Shown: positions 28,230 to 38,237, counted from the first letter of the stretch. The stretch is 64,000 bases of DNA from Delftia sp. PS-11 (GCF_029870285.1 NZ_JACSYA010000018.1:43297-107296); one strand, 5' to 3'. Notes: generated by a model not told the origin, from the letters alone. Translations and numbers: made by a program.

Positions 28230-28367
28230 CCCTCTGCATCAAGAAGAACCGTTCACATGCCTTTGACCACCCTCCGGCAAGCCACGACAGCCCATCCACG
28301 CCTGGCACATGCCAGCCACGCTGCGGCCTGATGCCCCCCTTCCATCCCGTACCGGAAACCCGAAACC

Positions 28368-30563
28368 ATGACACGCAGAGTCACCATCAACACTCCTTTG
28401 GCAGACCAGTTGCAGCTGCGCAGGCTGCAGGGACGCGAGGAAATCAGCCACCTGTTCGCACTGGAAATCGACCTGCTCGGCGAACACAGCAGCATCGACC
28501 CCAAGGCCCTGCTGGGCCAGGGTGCCACCGTTGCGGTGCAAACCCAGGATGGCGGCACGCGCTACATCGACGGCCTGATCACCGGCTTCGGCATGCGCGG
28601 CCAGGACGAACACCGCAACTTCCTGTACCGCGCACGCCTGTCGCCCTGGCTGTGGCTGGCCACACGCCGCAGCGACTTTCGCATCTTCCAGAACAAAACC
28701 GTGCCCGACATCCTCAGGCAAGTGCTGGGCCTGTACGGGCACCCCATGGAGCAGCGCCTGACCCGCTCCTACCGCACCTGGGAATACTGCGTGCAATACA
28801 ACGAGACGGACTTCCAGTTCGCCTCGCGCCTCATGGAACATGAAGGCATCTACTACTTCCACCAGCACAGCGCAGGCCAGCACGTGCTGACCATGTGCGA
28901 TGACATCATCGCCTCGCACAGCCCCCTGCCCGGTGGCGCCGTCATTGCCTTCCACCCGCCCGGCAAAGCCGCTGCGGCACGCGAGGAATGCATCCATGCC
29001 TGGGAACTGAACCAGTGCGTCAAGCCAGGCCAGCACTACAACGACGACTACGACTTCAAAAAACCCAGAGCGGACCTGTCGAACATGCGCCGCACACCGC
29101 CCGGCCATGCGCACGACACCTATGAAATCTATGAATGGCCCGGCGGCTATACCGACCCCGGCGACGGCCAGGACTACGTGCGCGTGCGCCTGCAGCAAAG
29201 CCTCACGCGCCAAAGCACCGTACAGGGCCGCTCCAACCACCGTGCGCTGGCACCGGGCTATACCTTCACCCTGGACAACTACCCCCGCAGCGACCAGAAC
29301 CAGTCCTACCTGATCACGGCCGTCGACTACGCCTTCGAGGAAAACGCACGCGCCAGCGACAGCGGCGAAGGATCGGTACAGAAATTCGTGCTCCAGGCCC
29401 AGCCCACCAGCCTGCCCTTCAAGCCCGAACGCGCCACGCCCAAACCGCACACCACAGGCCCGCAGACCGCCGTCGTCGTCGGCCCGCCCGGCGAGGAAAT
29501 CTGGACCGACCAATACGGCCGCATCAAAGTCCAGTTCCACTGGGACCGGCTGGGCAGCATGAACGAAAACTCCAGCTGCTGGATGCGCGTCGCCACCAGC
29601 TGGGCAGGGCCGGGCTTCGGGGCCATACACATCCCGCGCATCGGCATGGAGGTCATCGTTGACTTTCTCAACGGCGACCCCGACTACCCCATCGTCATGG
29701 GCTGCGTCTACAACGCCGCCAACATGCCGCCGTGGGCGCTGCCGGCCAACGCCACGCAATCGGGCATCAAGACCCGCTCCAGCAAAGGCGGCTCCCCGGG
29801 GGCCGGCATGAAAAACGGCGCAGGCGATGCCAACGCCATCCGCTTCGAGGACAAGGCCGGAGCCGAGCAGCTATGGCTGCACGCGCAAAAGGACCAGCTC
29901 ACCGAAGTGGAAAACGACGAAGACAAATGGGTGGGCAACGACCGGCGCAAAACCATCGACCGGGACGAAACCAGCGTCATCCACCGCGACCGCACCGAAA
30001 CCGTGGACCGCAACGAAAAGATCAATGTGCACGGCTGGCGCACTGAGGAGGTGGACCAGGACGAAACCCTTACCGTGCACCAGAACCGCCAAAGGACCGT
30101 GGACCTGAACGAAAGCGTGCGGATCGGACAGTCACGCAACAAAACAGTGGGCAAGCACGAGAAAGACAAGATAGGACGCAACTGGTCCATCACCGTCGGC
30201 CGATTCAAGACAGAGACGATTGGCATCGCGTACATGCAAAACGCGGGGGTCGCCAAAATGGTGAATATCGGCGTGGCCTACAACCTCAATGTCGGCATGA
30301 CCATGCTCACCAATGTGGGCAACAGCCGCAAAGACACGACTGGCAAGACGCATGACATCAGCGTGGGAGACAGGTACGAGCTCAAGGTCGGCTCAGCGCC
30401 AGGGTCCTCCATCACCATGGATGGCAAAAGCATCACACTGAAGGTTGGAAAAAGCATGATCGTGATGCAGGCAGACGGGACCATTGCCATCAATGGCAAC
30501 ACCATCGATGTAGTCGGCTCCAAGCACATCGGCATGGAATCCGATCGGATAGACCTGAACTGA
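28368..30563 (+). CDS. vgrG: VgrG/TssI, T6SS spike protein
   Basis: A 731-residue VgrG. The gp27-like part shows LFALEIDLLGEHSSIDPKALLG, TVPDILRQVLGLYG and YNETDFQFASRLMEHEGIYYF. The gp5-like OB and needle part shows EEIWTDQYGRIKVQFHWDRLG, ATSWAGPGFGAIHIPRIGMEVIVDFLNGDPD, then a long beta-helix rich in VDxNExxxVHxxRTxxV repeats. The C-terminus ends with the DUF2345-like DGKSITLKVGKSMIVM segment. No catalytic extension is obvious. Downstream adaptor, PAAR-like and RHS genes indicate this spike carries the RHS toxin. Confidence 0.95.
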   Translation: MTRRVTINTPLADQLQLRRLQGREEISHLFALEIDLLGEHSSIDPKALLGQGATVAVQTQDGGTRYIDGLITGFGMRGQDEHRNFLYRARLSPWLWLATRRSDFRIFQNKTVPDILRQVLGLYGHPMEQRLTRSYRTWEYCVQYNETDFQFASRLMEHEGIYYFHQHSAGQHVLTMCDDIIASHSPLPGGAVIAFHPPGKAAAAREECIHAWELNQCVKPGQHYNDDYDFKKPRADLSNMRRTPPGHAHDTYEIYEWPGGYTDPGDGQDYVRVRLQQSLTRQSTVQGRSNHRALAPGYTFTLDNYPRSDQNQSYLITAVDYAFEENARASDSGEGSVQKFVLQAQPTSLPFKPERATPKPHTTGPQTAVVVGPPGEEIWTDQYGRIKVQFHWDRLGSMNENSSCWMRVATSWAGPGFGAIHIPRIGMEVIVDFLNGDPDYPIVMGCVYNAANMPPWALPANATQSGIKTRSSKGGSPGAGMKNGAGDANAIRFEDKAGAEQLWLHAQKDQLTEVENDEDKWVGNDRRKTIDRDETSVIHRDRTETVDRNEKINVHGWRTEEVDQDETLTVHQNRQRTVDLNESVRIGQSRNKTVGKHEKDKIGRNWSITVGRFKTETIGIAYMQNAGVAKMVNIGVAYNLNVGMTMLTNVGNSRKDTTGKTHDISVGDRYELKVGSAPGSSITMDGKSITLKVGKSMIVMQADGTIAINGNTIDVVGSKHIGMESDRIDLN

Positions 30564-30574
30564 GGAAGTTTGCA

Positions 30575-31684
30575 ATGAGCAGCCCCGCCTATGTTCTGAA
30601 TTCTTCAACGCCAACAGCGGATTTGCCCGAAGTAAGAAACCGCACTCGTTTTCCAAGCCAGTATTTTCAGATGCTGGACACCGATGACCACGTATTCCAC
30701 GTCATGGTCACACGCATTACTTACGACCTTAACCAACTGGATGAAAAAGGCTTTCCACGCCCGGCAAAAAAACAAATGGAACTGGTAAAAACAGATGAAT
30801 TCTACGGAGAAATTCACACCAGCTCCATTGCCCAGGAGAGCGATTTTGCGCCATACAAGCCACGTTGCGACATCATTTTTTCGCATGCTTTTGCATACGC
30901 TCCGGATGATAAACCCGTCAATCGCTGGACTGCAGGCATCAAGATTGATAAATGGGACAAATTGCTGACCGTTTGCGGCCCGCGTGTCATACACTCTGGA
31001 TTACTGGGTTTGCAACTCAGTGAGCCGGAAAAAGCCACTCGCGTTCCCATATGCTATGAACTGGCATTTGGAGGAACATGTCGATGGCCTGAGAAAAATG
31101 ATTCAGACGCTGATCCTGAAATTTTTTCACGTCATGAATCCAATCCAATTGGATGTGGATTTCTTGACAAAGAATGGATCAAAAAGACAGGAAAAAAGGA
31201 ATTTCGTGCACCGCAGATAGAGACCTTCAACAAAAAACTCGATGATGGATGGCTCAGCCGCCAGGATTATCCGGTGATTGGTCTGGGGGCTATCGGACGA
31301 TGGTGGCAGCCTCGCGTTCGAGCAACGGGAAGCCATGACCATAAATGGCTTGAAAGCCGTTGGCCTGCCTTGCCCAAAGATTTCGACTTCTCCTACTGGA
31401 ACTGCGCGCCTGCGGATCAGCAAATCAATTATCCCCAAGGGGGAGAGAGCATCACCTTGTTTGGATTGACTCCAGGCGGCGGATATTTTTGCACCAAGGT
31501 TCCAGTCAACCACCCTTACTCACTGGTAGGGCTGCATGCAGGCCCGGTGCTGGAACGCCCCATGCATCTGGACACGCTGATTTTCGACATGCAGAAAATG
31601 ACACTGACCTGCGTACACCGTACCAATATTGCGGCCAATGCAGGAATAAAAGTGATTGAAGTTCTTCAGCGCATACAGGAGTAG
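30575..31684 (+). CDS. DUF2169 protein, likely T6SS effector adaptor
   Basis: A 369-residue DUF2169 protein. Recognisable pieces are HVFHVMVTRITYDLN, ESDFAPYKPRCDIIFSHAFAYAP, a GAIGRWWQPRVRATGSHD block and WNCAPADQQINYPQGGE with the ending LDTLIFDMQKMTLTCVHR. DUF2169 proteins accompany vgrG and DUF4150 genes and are thought to help load RHS-type effectors on the spike. AGGAAG lies about 8 bases before ATG 30575. The DUF4150 gene begins 3 bases after the stop. Confidence 0.85.
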   Translation: MSSPAYVLNSSTPTADLPEVRNRTRFPSQYFQMLDTDDHVFHVMVTRITYDLNQLDEKGFPRPAKKQMELVKTDEFYGEIHTSSIAQESDFAPYKPRCDIIFSHAFAYAPDDKPVNRWTAGIKIDKWDKLLTVCGPRVIHSGLLGLQLSEPEKATRVPICYELAFGGTCRWPEKNDSDADPEIFSRHESNPIGCGFLDKEWIKKTGKKEFRAPQIETFNKKLDDGWLSRQDYPVIGLGAIGRWWQPRVRATGSHDHKWLESRWPALPKDFDFSYWNCAPADQQINYPQGGESITLFGLTPGGGYFCTKVPVNHPYSLVGLHAGPVLERPMHLDTLIFDMQKMTLTCVHRTNIAANAGIKVIEVLQRIQE

Positions 31685-31687
31685 TTC

Positions 31688-32047
31688 ATGGCTCAGGAAA
31701 TGGGAACGGCAAAGGACAGCCAGTTTGTTTTGATCAGCACGCTGCCGGATGTATGCCTGACGCCTGATAGAAAAGGAGTACCTGTACCCTACCCCATCAT
31801 GCACAGCATGGATCAAAGCGAACAGTGCTCTCCCAATGTTTTTTTTGCAGGAAAACCTGCCTACATGCACGAAGAAAGCTATGTTGACAACGTAAAAGGG
31901 GACGAACCAGGCGGGGGCAAAGGGATCGTTTCCGGCACGCATGTGGCTATCAGCCGCAGTGAAGAGCACAGCTCGACTGTTTTTGTCAATGGTCGCCATG
32001 TCGTGCGAACTGGTGACAAGGTCTGGATGAACCGCAAGAAGCCCTGA
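31688..32047 (+). CDS. DUF4150 PAAR-like spike-tip protein
   Basis: A 119-residue DUF4150/PAAR-like protein with ISTLPDVCLTPDRKGVPVPYP, the core PNVFFAGKPAYMHEESYVDNVKGDEPG, GIVSGTHVAISRSEEHSSTVFVNG and HVVRTGDKVWMNRK. PAAR-like proteins cap the VgrG trimer and carry the effector. This supplies the PAAR function missing from the N-terminus of the RHS protein two genes downstream. Confidence 0.88.
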   Translation: MAQEMGTAKDSQFVLISTLPDVCLTPDRKGVPVPYPIMHSMDQSEQCSPNVFFAGKPAYMHEESYVDNVKGDEPGGGKGIVSGTHVAISRSEEHSSTVFVNGRHVVRTGDKVWMNRKKP

Positions 32048-32076
32048 ATTGCCACAATCAGAATGGATTATTGCAA

Positions 32077-32688
32077 ATGAGCACCTCCGGAAATGGGAGC
32101 AGTGATGGCTACGAATATTCAAGAAACCCTGAAGGTGATGGATGGGTTCTTCATGAAGTCGTCGTCACTCCCGAAGAAGGCTATAACGTTTACAAACGAG
32201 CCACCAAAAAAACCAACGGATTCCCTCAACCAGGCACCCATGCCAACACACAGGGGATCGTCACACCAAAAACCGAAACCTATCAAGGGCCGGCACCTGC
32301 ACAGGAAAAAACAGAACCCAAGCCAGGTCTGCCTGCGCTGTCTGACTGGGAAAAAGGCACTGATGGCTTGAAAAACTACGTCAATAGCGTTCCCAGAGAT
32401 GAAATACGCGGGGAAACTTCGGCAATTTTATTGGAAATGGGCGACTACGGCACCGGACGCTCTATCCCAGGAGGTGGGCCTGAGCAATATGCACGTCGAG
32501 AGCAGTTGAAAGTAGCGCTTGAACTCTTCAAGGAAAGGGCCAGCAAGGAAGGCATTGATCCCAAGGAAGTTCCAGAATTGGGAAACTATGCACTCAACCA
32601 GCTCACCACAGCATTCACTGCATCCATGTCAGGCGCATTCATCAGACGCAGAGGCAGTGGAAAATCCGACAAAAATTGTGCCTGCTGA
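32077..32688 (+). CDS. Unknown protein between PAAR-like and RHS genes
   Basis: A 203-residue soluble protein I cannot assign. The N-terminal half is polar and Pro/Thr-rich (GWVLHEVVVTPEEGYNVYKRA; KTETYQGPAPAQEKTEPKPG), the C-terminal half is helical (REQLKVALELFKERASKEG, GNYALNQLTTAFTASMSG) and ends in a short Cys pair. ATG 32077 is the likely start; an in-frame TTG at 32071 exists. By position it could be a chaperone or a second passenger of the VgrG-PAAR tip. No EagR-type chaperone gene is present in this locus. Confidence 0.5.
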   Translation: MSTSGNGSSDGYEYSRNPEGDGWVLHEVVVTPEEGYNVYKRATKKTNGFPQPGTHANTQGIVTPKTETYQGPAPAQEKTEPKPGLPALSDWEKGTDGLKNYVNSVPRDEIRGETSAILLEMGDYGTGRSIPGGGPEQYARREQLKVALELFKERASKEGIDPKEVPELGNYALNQLTTAFTASMSGAFIRRRGSGKSDKNCAC

Positions 32689-32736
32689 ATAATTTCACCG
32701 TGCAATTCAAATATATAAAAACAGAGGAAAAAACGC

Positions 32737-35700
32737 ATGAGCGCCAATCCTGAAACCATTCAACTAGCCTATGGTGCATGCGTGCTCAACGGGGTCAATG
32801 AACAAGACTTCGTTCTTGACGGAACCATGCCCCTGCATTGGCAACGCACCTACCTGTCCGACAACGCGCACACAGGCCCTCTGGGCCGGGGATGGACGGT
32901 GCCCATATCTTTGTACCTGCTTGCGCTGCCCGAGCAAGTGGTCTTCCTTGATACGCAGGGGCGGCGCATTTCGTTTCCGCCCCTGCAGGCGGGGCAGCAG
33001 TTCTACTCCCGGTATGAGCACATCACGCTGCGGCGCGTGAACAGCATGCGCTGGGAGATTGTCAGCCAGGACGGCACACGCCTGCTGTTCGGACCTGAAA
33101 ACGATGCTGATGCAACAGCGGCTCCCCCTGGCTACATCCCGTTGGCAGGCGTCAAAGACAGCAACGGCAACGGCTTTGCCCTGGAATACGATGTAGCCGG
33201 CCTGCCCGTGGCACTGCGCAGGACAGATGGCGTTCAGCTGGGGTTTACCTACGACTGGACCATTGTGCCGGGCAGTCCCCGGCTCATGCAGGTGCTCTGG
33301 TACGGGCAGGCCCAGGAAACGATCGTGGCCCCTGCAAAGCCGCCGCTGCTGGTCAGCTACCGCTACAGCAAAGACGGAGACCTGAGCGAAGTCGTGGACG
33401 ACACAGGCATGGTCTGCCAGCGGTTCTCCTACGTCAATCACCAGTTGGTGGAGCGCCAGGAAGCCGGCGGATTGACCGTACGCTACGACTGGAGTGCGCA
33501 CCAGCCCCAGGGCAAAGTGCTGGCCATGCACCACTCCACAGGCACGCAGTGGCACATGCGCTATGACGAGGCCACCCGCAAAGTCCAGGTCACGCAAAGC
33601 CATGGCGAACTGTCGCGCAGCTTCGAGCAGTGCTTCGACGCAGACGGCCACCTGCTTGTCTCAGTGGACGCACTGGGCGGTGTCACCCGGCTGCAGCGCG
33701 ATGCCCATGGGAACGTGCTTTCATACACCGACGCCCAGGGCAACATCACCACCTACGAATACGACTCGCGGGGCCGGACCACGGCGGCGCTGTTCCCTGA
33801 TGGCAGCCGGGAATCCACGCAATGGCTGCCAGGCCAGGACAAGCCCGCTGCCATCACCGACGCCCTGGAGCGAACCACCCGCTTCGAATGGGACGAGCGC
33901 GGCAACCTGCTGAGCACCACGGCTGCAGACGGCAGCACCACCCGCTACCACTATGATCAGCGCGGCCTGCCAGTCACCATCACCGATGCCCTGGGCAAAT
34001 CCAGGCAACTGCAATACAACGCCCTGGGCCAGCTCACCCAGTACACGGACTGTTCCGGCCAGCCCACGCAACTGCAGTGGGACCTGGAAGGCAACGTGGT
34101 GTCCATCACCGACGCACTGGGCCACAAGACGCTGCACCACTACACACGCCTGAACCGTGGCCTGCGCCTGACCCTTCTGCGGGCAGCGGACGGCAGCGAG
34201 CAACGCTTTGCCCACGACCCGGCAGGCCGCCTGATTGCGCACCAGGACCCGCTGGGGCAAAACACCCGCTACCAGCTCGACGCCTACGGCAACCCGCTTG
34301 CACGCACCAACGCCCTGGGCCACAGCCTGCAGTACGCATACGACGGCTTTGGCCGCCTGACGCGCCTCACCAACGAAAACGGAGCCCACTACCGCTTTGC
34401 CTGGGATGCACAGGATCGCCTCCTGGCCGAACAGGGCTTTGATGGCCGGCGCCTGGACTACCGCTACAACCGTGTCGGCCACCTGCTGGAAATGGTTGAC
34501 GGACTGCCGCAGGGCGCCGCATGGATGGGGCATGACCCAGCGGCCATCCGCACCTGCTACCAGCGCGACGCCATGGGCCGCATGCTGGAGCGCCATGCCC
34601 ACAAACACGGACAGCCCCCCATGCGCACACGCCTGTCCTACGACGCGGCAGGCCAGCTCACCATGGCTCGCAACGCCCATGCGCGGGTGCAGCTGCTCTA
34701 CAGCCCCACAGGCCAGATCGCCAGCGAAATCCTGCACACCCGCCTGGGCCAGCAGGCAGCACTCACGCACCGCTACGACCTGCTGGGCAACCGCATCTGC
34801 ACCACCTTGCCGGACGGGCGCACCATCCACACGCTGACCTATGGATCAGGCCATGTGCACCAGATCCACATCGACGGCGAAGTCATCTGCGACTTTGAAC
34901 GCGACGCCCTGCACCGGGAGATAGAACGCAGCCAGGGCACGCTGCGCAGCCGCTACCAGCTCGACCCCCTGGGCCGCCTGCTGGCCAGCCAGGCCGCACC
35001 CGCCACGCAGCAGGCCAGCGCAGCGCCTGCTGCCGGCATGCACAACACCACCAGCGGCCAAAGCATCGCAAGGCGCTACAGCTACGACGCGGCAGGCCAG
35101 CTGCAAAGCATCGACGACAGCCGCAGCGGCCGCACGCTCTACCAGTACGACGCCATCGGCCGCCTGACCCAGGCCCTGGCGGGCCATGCCGCAGAGCGTT
35201 TCGCCTTCGACCCGGCGCACAACCTCATCGACCCCGAGCAGCCGCCGCCACCACCGGCCAACCCCGCCAGCGCCCGCACGCCCGGCCAGGAGAGCGCGGA
35301 CGAACAATGGGCGCGCTACGTCAGAGAGCATCTGCAAGACCCCCTCCTGAACCTGCTGCAATCACGGGACAAGGACCAGCAGCCCGGCCCGGACCCCGCG
35401 CAATGGGACCGTGTGGCGGGCAACCGGCTCAAGGTCTGGCAGGAACACCGCTACCAGTACGACACCTGGGGCAACTGCACCCACAAGCGCAGCGGCAAAC
35501 ACCAGATACAGCACTACACCTGGGATGCGCAGCACCAGCTCATTGCCGTCCATACGGAAAACCACCACCAGCAACCGGGCGCCCAGGCGCACTGGCGCTA
35601 TGCCTACGACCCCTTTGGCCGGCGCATCGCCAAATGGCAGCAAACGCCCCGCTCCCAAAAGGCCGCACCAGACTCCGGCATGGACTCCGGCACAGACTGC

Positions 35701-36798
35701 GGCACGGACACCCGCCTCTGCCAAGTCACCCACCTCACCCACTTCCTGTGGGACGGCAACCGCCTGCTGGCCGAACACACCCTGCAGCCGAAGGACGGCC
35801 AGCACACAATCAGCCACCGACTGCACCTCTACGAGCCCGACAGCTTCGTGCCCCTGGCCCAGGTGCACAGCCTGTGGAACCAAGAGCAGCCGGCACGCGA
35901 GCAGGCCCTGGCCAACCCCTTTGTGCAACAGGCCCTGCACGCAGCGCGCAATGACGACAGGATCTGGAACACCCAGGTCCTGCCGCTGCAGCGCAAACTG
36001 CAATCGCGCCTGAAAGGCGTGGCGCCCCAGCAGGCACCGCCCAAGGCGCTGCAAAGCCAGACCCTGCATGTGCACACCGACCACCTGGGCACGCCCCGGG
36101 AGCTGACCAACGCAGACGGCCATATCGTCTGGGCCGCCAGCTACAAGGCCTGGGGCGCCACGGCCAGCATCGACTACCCTGCCGTGCCGCAGACAGTGCG
36201 CATGGGCAATACGCTGGCCCTGCACCAGGTGGAACAGGAGCAGGACAGCCGCCCTGAGCAGCACCTGAGGTTCCAGGGCCAGTACTTTGACATGGAGACC
36301 GGGCTGCATTACAACCGGTTCAGGTACTACGACCCGGATGTGGGCAGGTTTGTTAGTCAGGATCCGATTAGGTTGGCGGGGGGATTTAACGTATATCAAT
36401 ATGCCTTAAATCCCGTCGATTGGATCGACCCACTGGGTCTTGCTGGGGCAAGATCCACACAAACAGGACCGAATATTCCGGGAGGATCAGTTGATGGGTT
36501 AAGTACGGCAGAAGGTGGCAAAGGAATCACAAATGCAGCCGTTCAACGTGCTTATGATCGTGTTCCTAATAATTTGAGGAGAGACTATCATGGACACTGC
36601 GCAGAGGCTGATGCCATGAGTAAAGCAGCCAACTATTTAGGAATAACAACTGATGAAGAATTGAAAAATATGAATAAAAATTCAACATCAGCAGCATACA
36701 GAAATGATAAAAAAGGAAAACCAATGATTGCATGTCCAAGTTGTGCTTGGGTTCAGAAAGAGCAGGGAATAAAAGATGATAACTGCAAAATGAAATGA
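32737..36798 (+). CDS. rhs: RHS-repeat polymorphic toxin with C-terminal cytidine-deaminase-like domain
   Basis: A 1353-residue RHS/YD-repeat protein delivered by the T6SS. The N-terminus (DFVLDGTMPLHWQRTYLSD) is the DUF6531-like entry to the RHS shell; many YD repeats follow. The RHS-core signature RFRYYDPDVGRFVSQDPI and the DPLGL self-cleavage motif (D1231) end the shell. The tip of about 118 residues carries HGHCAEADAMSKAAN (C1288, E1290) and KGKPMIACPSC (C1333, C1336), a CAE plus CxxC zinc site of cytidine-deaminase folds, closest in style to YwqJ-type toxins. The substrate (DNA, RNA or nucleotide) cannot be told. The tip is AT-rich against a GC-rich shell, typical of swapped toxin ends. 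The immunity gene overlaps by 4 bases. Confidence 0.85.
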   Translation: MSANPETIQLAYGACVLNGVNEQDFVLDGTMPLHWQRTYLSDNAHTGPLGRGWTVPISLYLLALPEQVVFLDTQGRRISFPPLQAGQQFYSRYEHITLRRVNSMRWEIVSQDGTRLLFGPENDADATAAPPGYIPLAGVKDSNGNGFALEYDVAGLPVALRRTDGVQLGFTYDWTIVPGSPRLMQVLWYGQAQETIVAPAKPPLLVSYRYSKDGDLSEVVDDTGMVCQRFSYVNHQLVERQEAGGLTVRYDWSAHQPQGKVLAMHHSTGTQWHMRYDEATRKVQVTQSHGELSRSFEQCFDADGHLLVSVDALGGVTRLQRDAHGNVLSYTDAQGNITTYEYDSRGRTTAALFPDGSRESTQWLPGQDKPAAITDALERTTRFEWDERGNLLSTTAADGSTTRYHYDQRGLPVTITDALGKSRQLQYNALGQLTQYTDCSGQPTQLQWDLEGNVVSITDALGHKTLHHYTRLNRGLRLTLLRAADGSEQRFAHDPAGRLIAHQDPLGQNTRYQLDAYGNPLARTNALGHSLQYAYDGFGRLTRLTNENGAHYRFAWDAQDRLLAEQGFDGRRLDYRYNRVGHLLEMVDGLPQGAAWMGHDPAAIRTCYQRDAMGRMLERHAHKHGQPPMRTRLSYDAAGQLTMARNAHARVQLLYSPTGQIASEILHTRLGQQAALTHRYDLLGNRICTTLPDGRTIHTLTYGSGHVHQIHIDGEVICDFERDALHREIERSQGTLRSRYQLDPLGRLLASQAAPATQQASAAPAAGMHNTTSGQSIARRYSYDAAGQLQSIDDSRSGRTLYQYDAIGRLTQALAGHAAERFAFDPAHNLIDPEQPPPPPANPASARTPGQESADEQWARYVREHLQDPLLNLLQSRDKDQQPGPDPAQWDRVAGNRLKVWQEHRYQYDTWGNCTHKRSGKHQIQHYTWDAQHQLIAVHTENHHQQPGAQAHWRYAYDPFGRRIAKWQQTPRSQKAAPDSGMDSGTDCGTDTRLCQVTHLTHFLWDGNRLLAEHTLQPKDGQHTISHRLHLYEPDSFVPLAQVHSLWNQEQPAREQALANPFVQQALHAARNDDRIWNTQVLPLQRKLQSRLKGVAPQQAPPKALQSQTLHVHTDHLGTPRELTNADGHIVWAASYKAWGATASIDYPAVPQTVRMGNTLALHQVEQEQDSRPEQHLRFQGQYFDMETGLHYNRFRYYDPDVGRFVSQDPIRLAGGFNVYQYALNPVDWIDPLGLAGARSTQTGPNIPGGSVDGLSTAEGGKGITNAAVQRAYDRVPNNLRRDYHGHCAEADAMSKAANYLGITTDEELKNMNKNSTSAAYRNDKKGKPMIACPSCAWVQKEQGIKDDNCKMK

Positions 36799-37271
36799 AT
36801 ATGGAAAAACCAAAAATAAAGCTCCTCATTGAAGAGGCTGCAGAAGTTATTGACTTGGAAAATATTGATTTTAGAAAAATTATTAATTTATACCATGAAT
36901 ACTTAATATTCTTATCAAATGATAAATATTTCAACTTATTATTTAATAAAAGAGAAGTGTTATTTTTTTCAAAAATATTGAATATCATAATAATTAAATC
37001 GAAAGAAGATTTTTTAGATTTTTTTATGAAGAATAAAAAAAATCAGTTATGGAGATTACACGGAAAATTTCCAAAAAAAAATAAATGCTTGATTAGACTA
37101 CTTATCACCGCAATGGCTACAGAGGATTCAATTTTAGATGGGAACGAAGATAGAGAGTATCTAAATTTTGATATGCTGTCTTTGATAATTATTACCTTGC
37201 GAGAAGTCGATATTTTTTACGTAAAAAATTTCATAGAGTTTATTAAGTCAATCAAAAATCGAACAGTCTGA
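36795..37271 (+). CDS. Probable immunity protein to the RHS deaminase toxin
   Basis: A 158-residue, very AT-rich gene starting inside the RHS stop codon (ATGA overlap at 36795; ATG 36801 is an alternative). The protein is helical and Lys/Ile-rich, without signal peptide, as expected for an antidote to a cytoplasmic toxin. It is homologous to the product at 38238-38696, which sits behind the second deaminase tip (shared pattern KPxIKxxIExxxEVIDLEN / DF at the N-terminus and LLITAMATEDSILDG / LNFDML further on). I know no named family for it. Confidence 0.75.
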   Translation: MNMEKPKIKLLIEEAAEVIDLENIDFRKIINLYHEYLIFLSNDKYFNLLFNKREVLFFSKILNIIIIKSKEDFLDFFMKNKKNQLWRLHGKFPKKNKCLIRLLITAMATEDSILDGNEDREYLNFDMLSLIIITLREVDIFYVKNFIEFIKSIKNRTV

Positions 37272-37313
37272 TGTACGGAGCATTGATATGAGATAAGCGC
37301 GAGGATGCGTTAA

Positions 37314-38231
37314 AATATAAAACACACCTTCGCACTGCTGGCCGAATACACCCTGCAGCCGAAGGACGGCCAGCACGCAGCGCGCAATGACGACAGCATC
37401 TGGAACACCCAAGTCCTGCCGCTGCAGCGCAAACTGCAATCGCGCCTGAAAGGCGTGGCGCCCCAGCAGGCACCGCCCAAGGCGCTGCAAAGCCAGACCC
37501 TGCATGTGCACACCGACCACCTGGGCACGCCCCGGGAGCTGACCAACGCAGACGGCCATATCGTCTGGGCCGCCAGCTACAAGGCCTGGGGCGCCACGGC
37601 CAGCATCGACTACCCTGCCGTGCCGCAGACAGTGCGCATGGGCAATACGCTGGCCCTGCACCAGGTGGAACAGGAGCAGGACAGCCGCCCTGAGCAGCAC
37701 CTGAGGTTCCAGGGCCAGTACTTTGACATGGAGACCGGGCTGCATTACAACCGGTTCAGGTACTACGACCCGGATGTGGGCAGGTTTGTTAGTCAGGATC
37801 CGATTGGGTTGGCGGGGGGATTTAACGTATATCAATACGCCTTAAATCCCGTCGATTGGATCGACCCACTGGGTCTTGCTGGGGCAAGATCCACACACAC
37901 AGGACCCAATATCCCAGGCGGATTTAGTGAAGGGTTGAGTACAGGCGAGGGGGGAAGTGGAATCACAAATCCAGCCGTGAAAAGAGCCTATGATAGAGTC
38001 CCAAAAGAAATCCAAGAACCTTTTCATGGCCAATGTGCCGAAGCAGAAGCAATGAGCAAAGCTGCTAACGCGGCCGGCGTGAAAACAGACAATCAACTGA
38101 AAGAGATGAATAAAGACTCTATATCTTCTGCATATAGAAATGATAAAAAAGGCAAGCCAATGTATGCCTGCCGGAGCTGTGCCTGGGTCCAAAGAGAGCA
38201 AGGCATTAAAGACGGAAATTGCAAAAATTGA
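37314..38231 (+). pseudogene. Orphan RHS C-terminal cassette with a second deaminase toxin tip
   Basis: An open frame without a convincing start codon or ribosome site (first GTG at 37455). From about 37333 it copies the intact rhs gene: 37377 onward matches 35941 onward almost base for base for about 500 bases, and the short stretch before it matches 35766-35805, so 135 bases (45 codons) of the parent are missing. After DPLGLAGA the tip differs: it is a related deaminase with HGQCAEAEAMSKAAN and YACRSCAWV. The site QDPIG here reads QDPIR in the intact gene. It looks like a silent or displaced cassette that could be brought into the active gene by recombination across the shared 500 bases. 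Confidence 0.8.
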
Positions 38232-38237
38232 TAATTT

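Noticed and set aside
29980..30240. Repeated VDxNE/RT units at the end of vgrG as a DNA repeat element
   Set aside because: They are the ordinary beta-helix repeats of VgrG protein, degenerate at DNA level.
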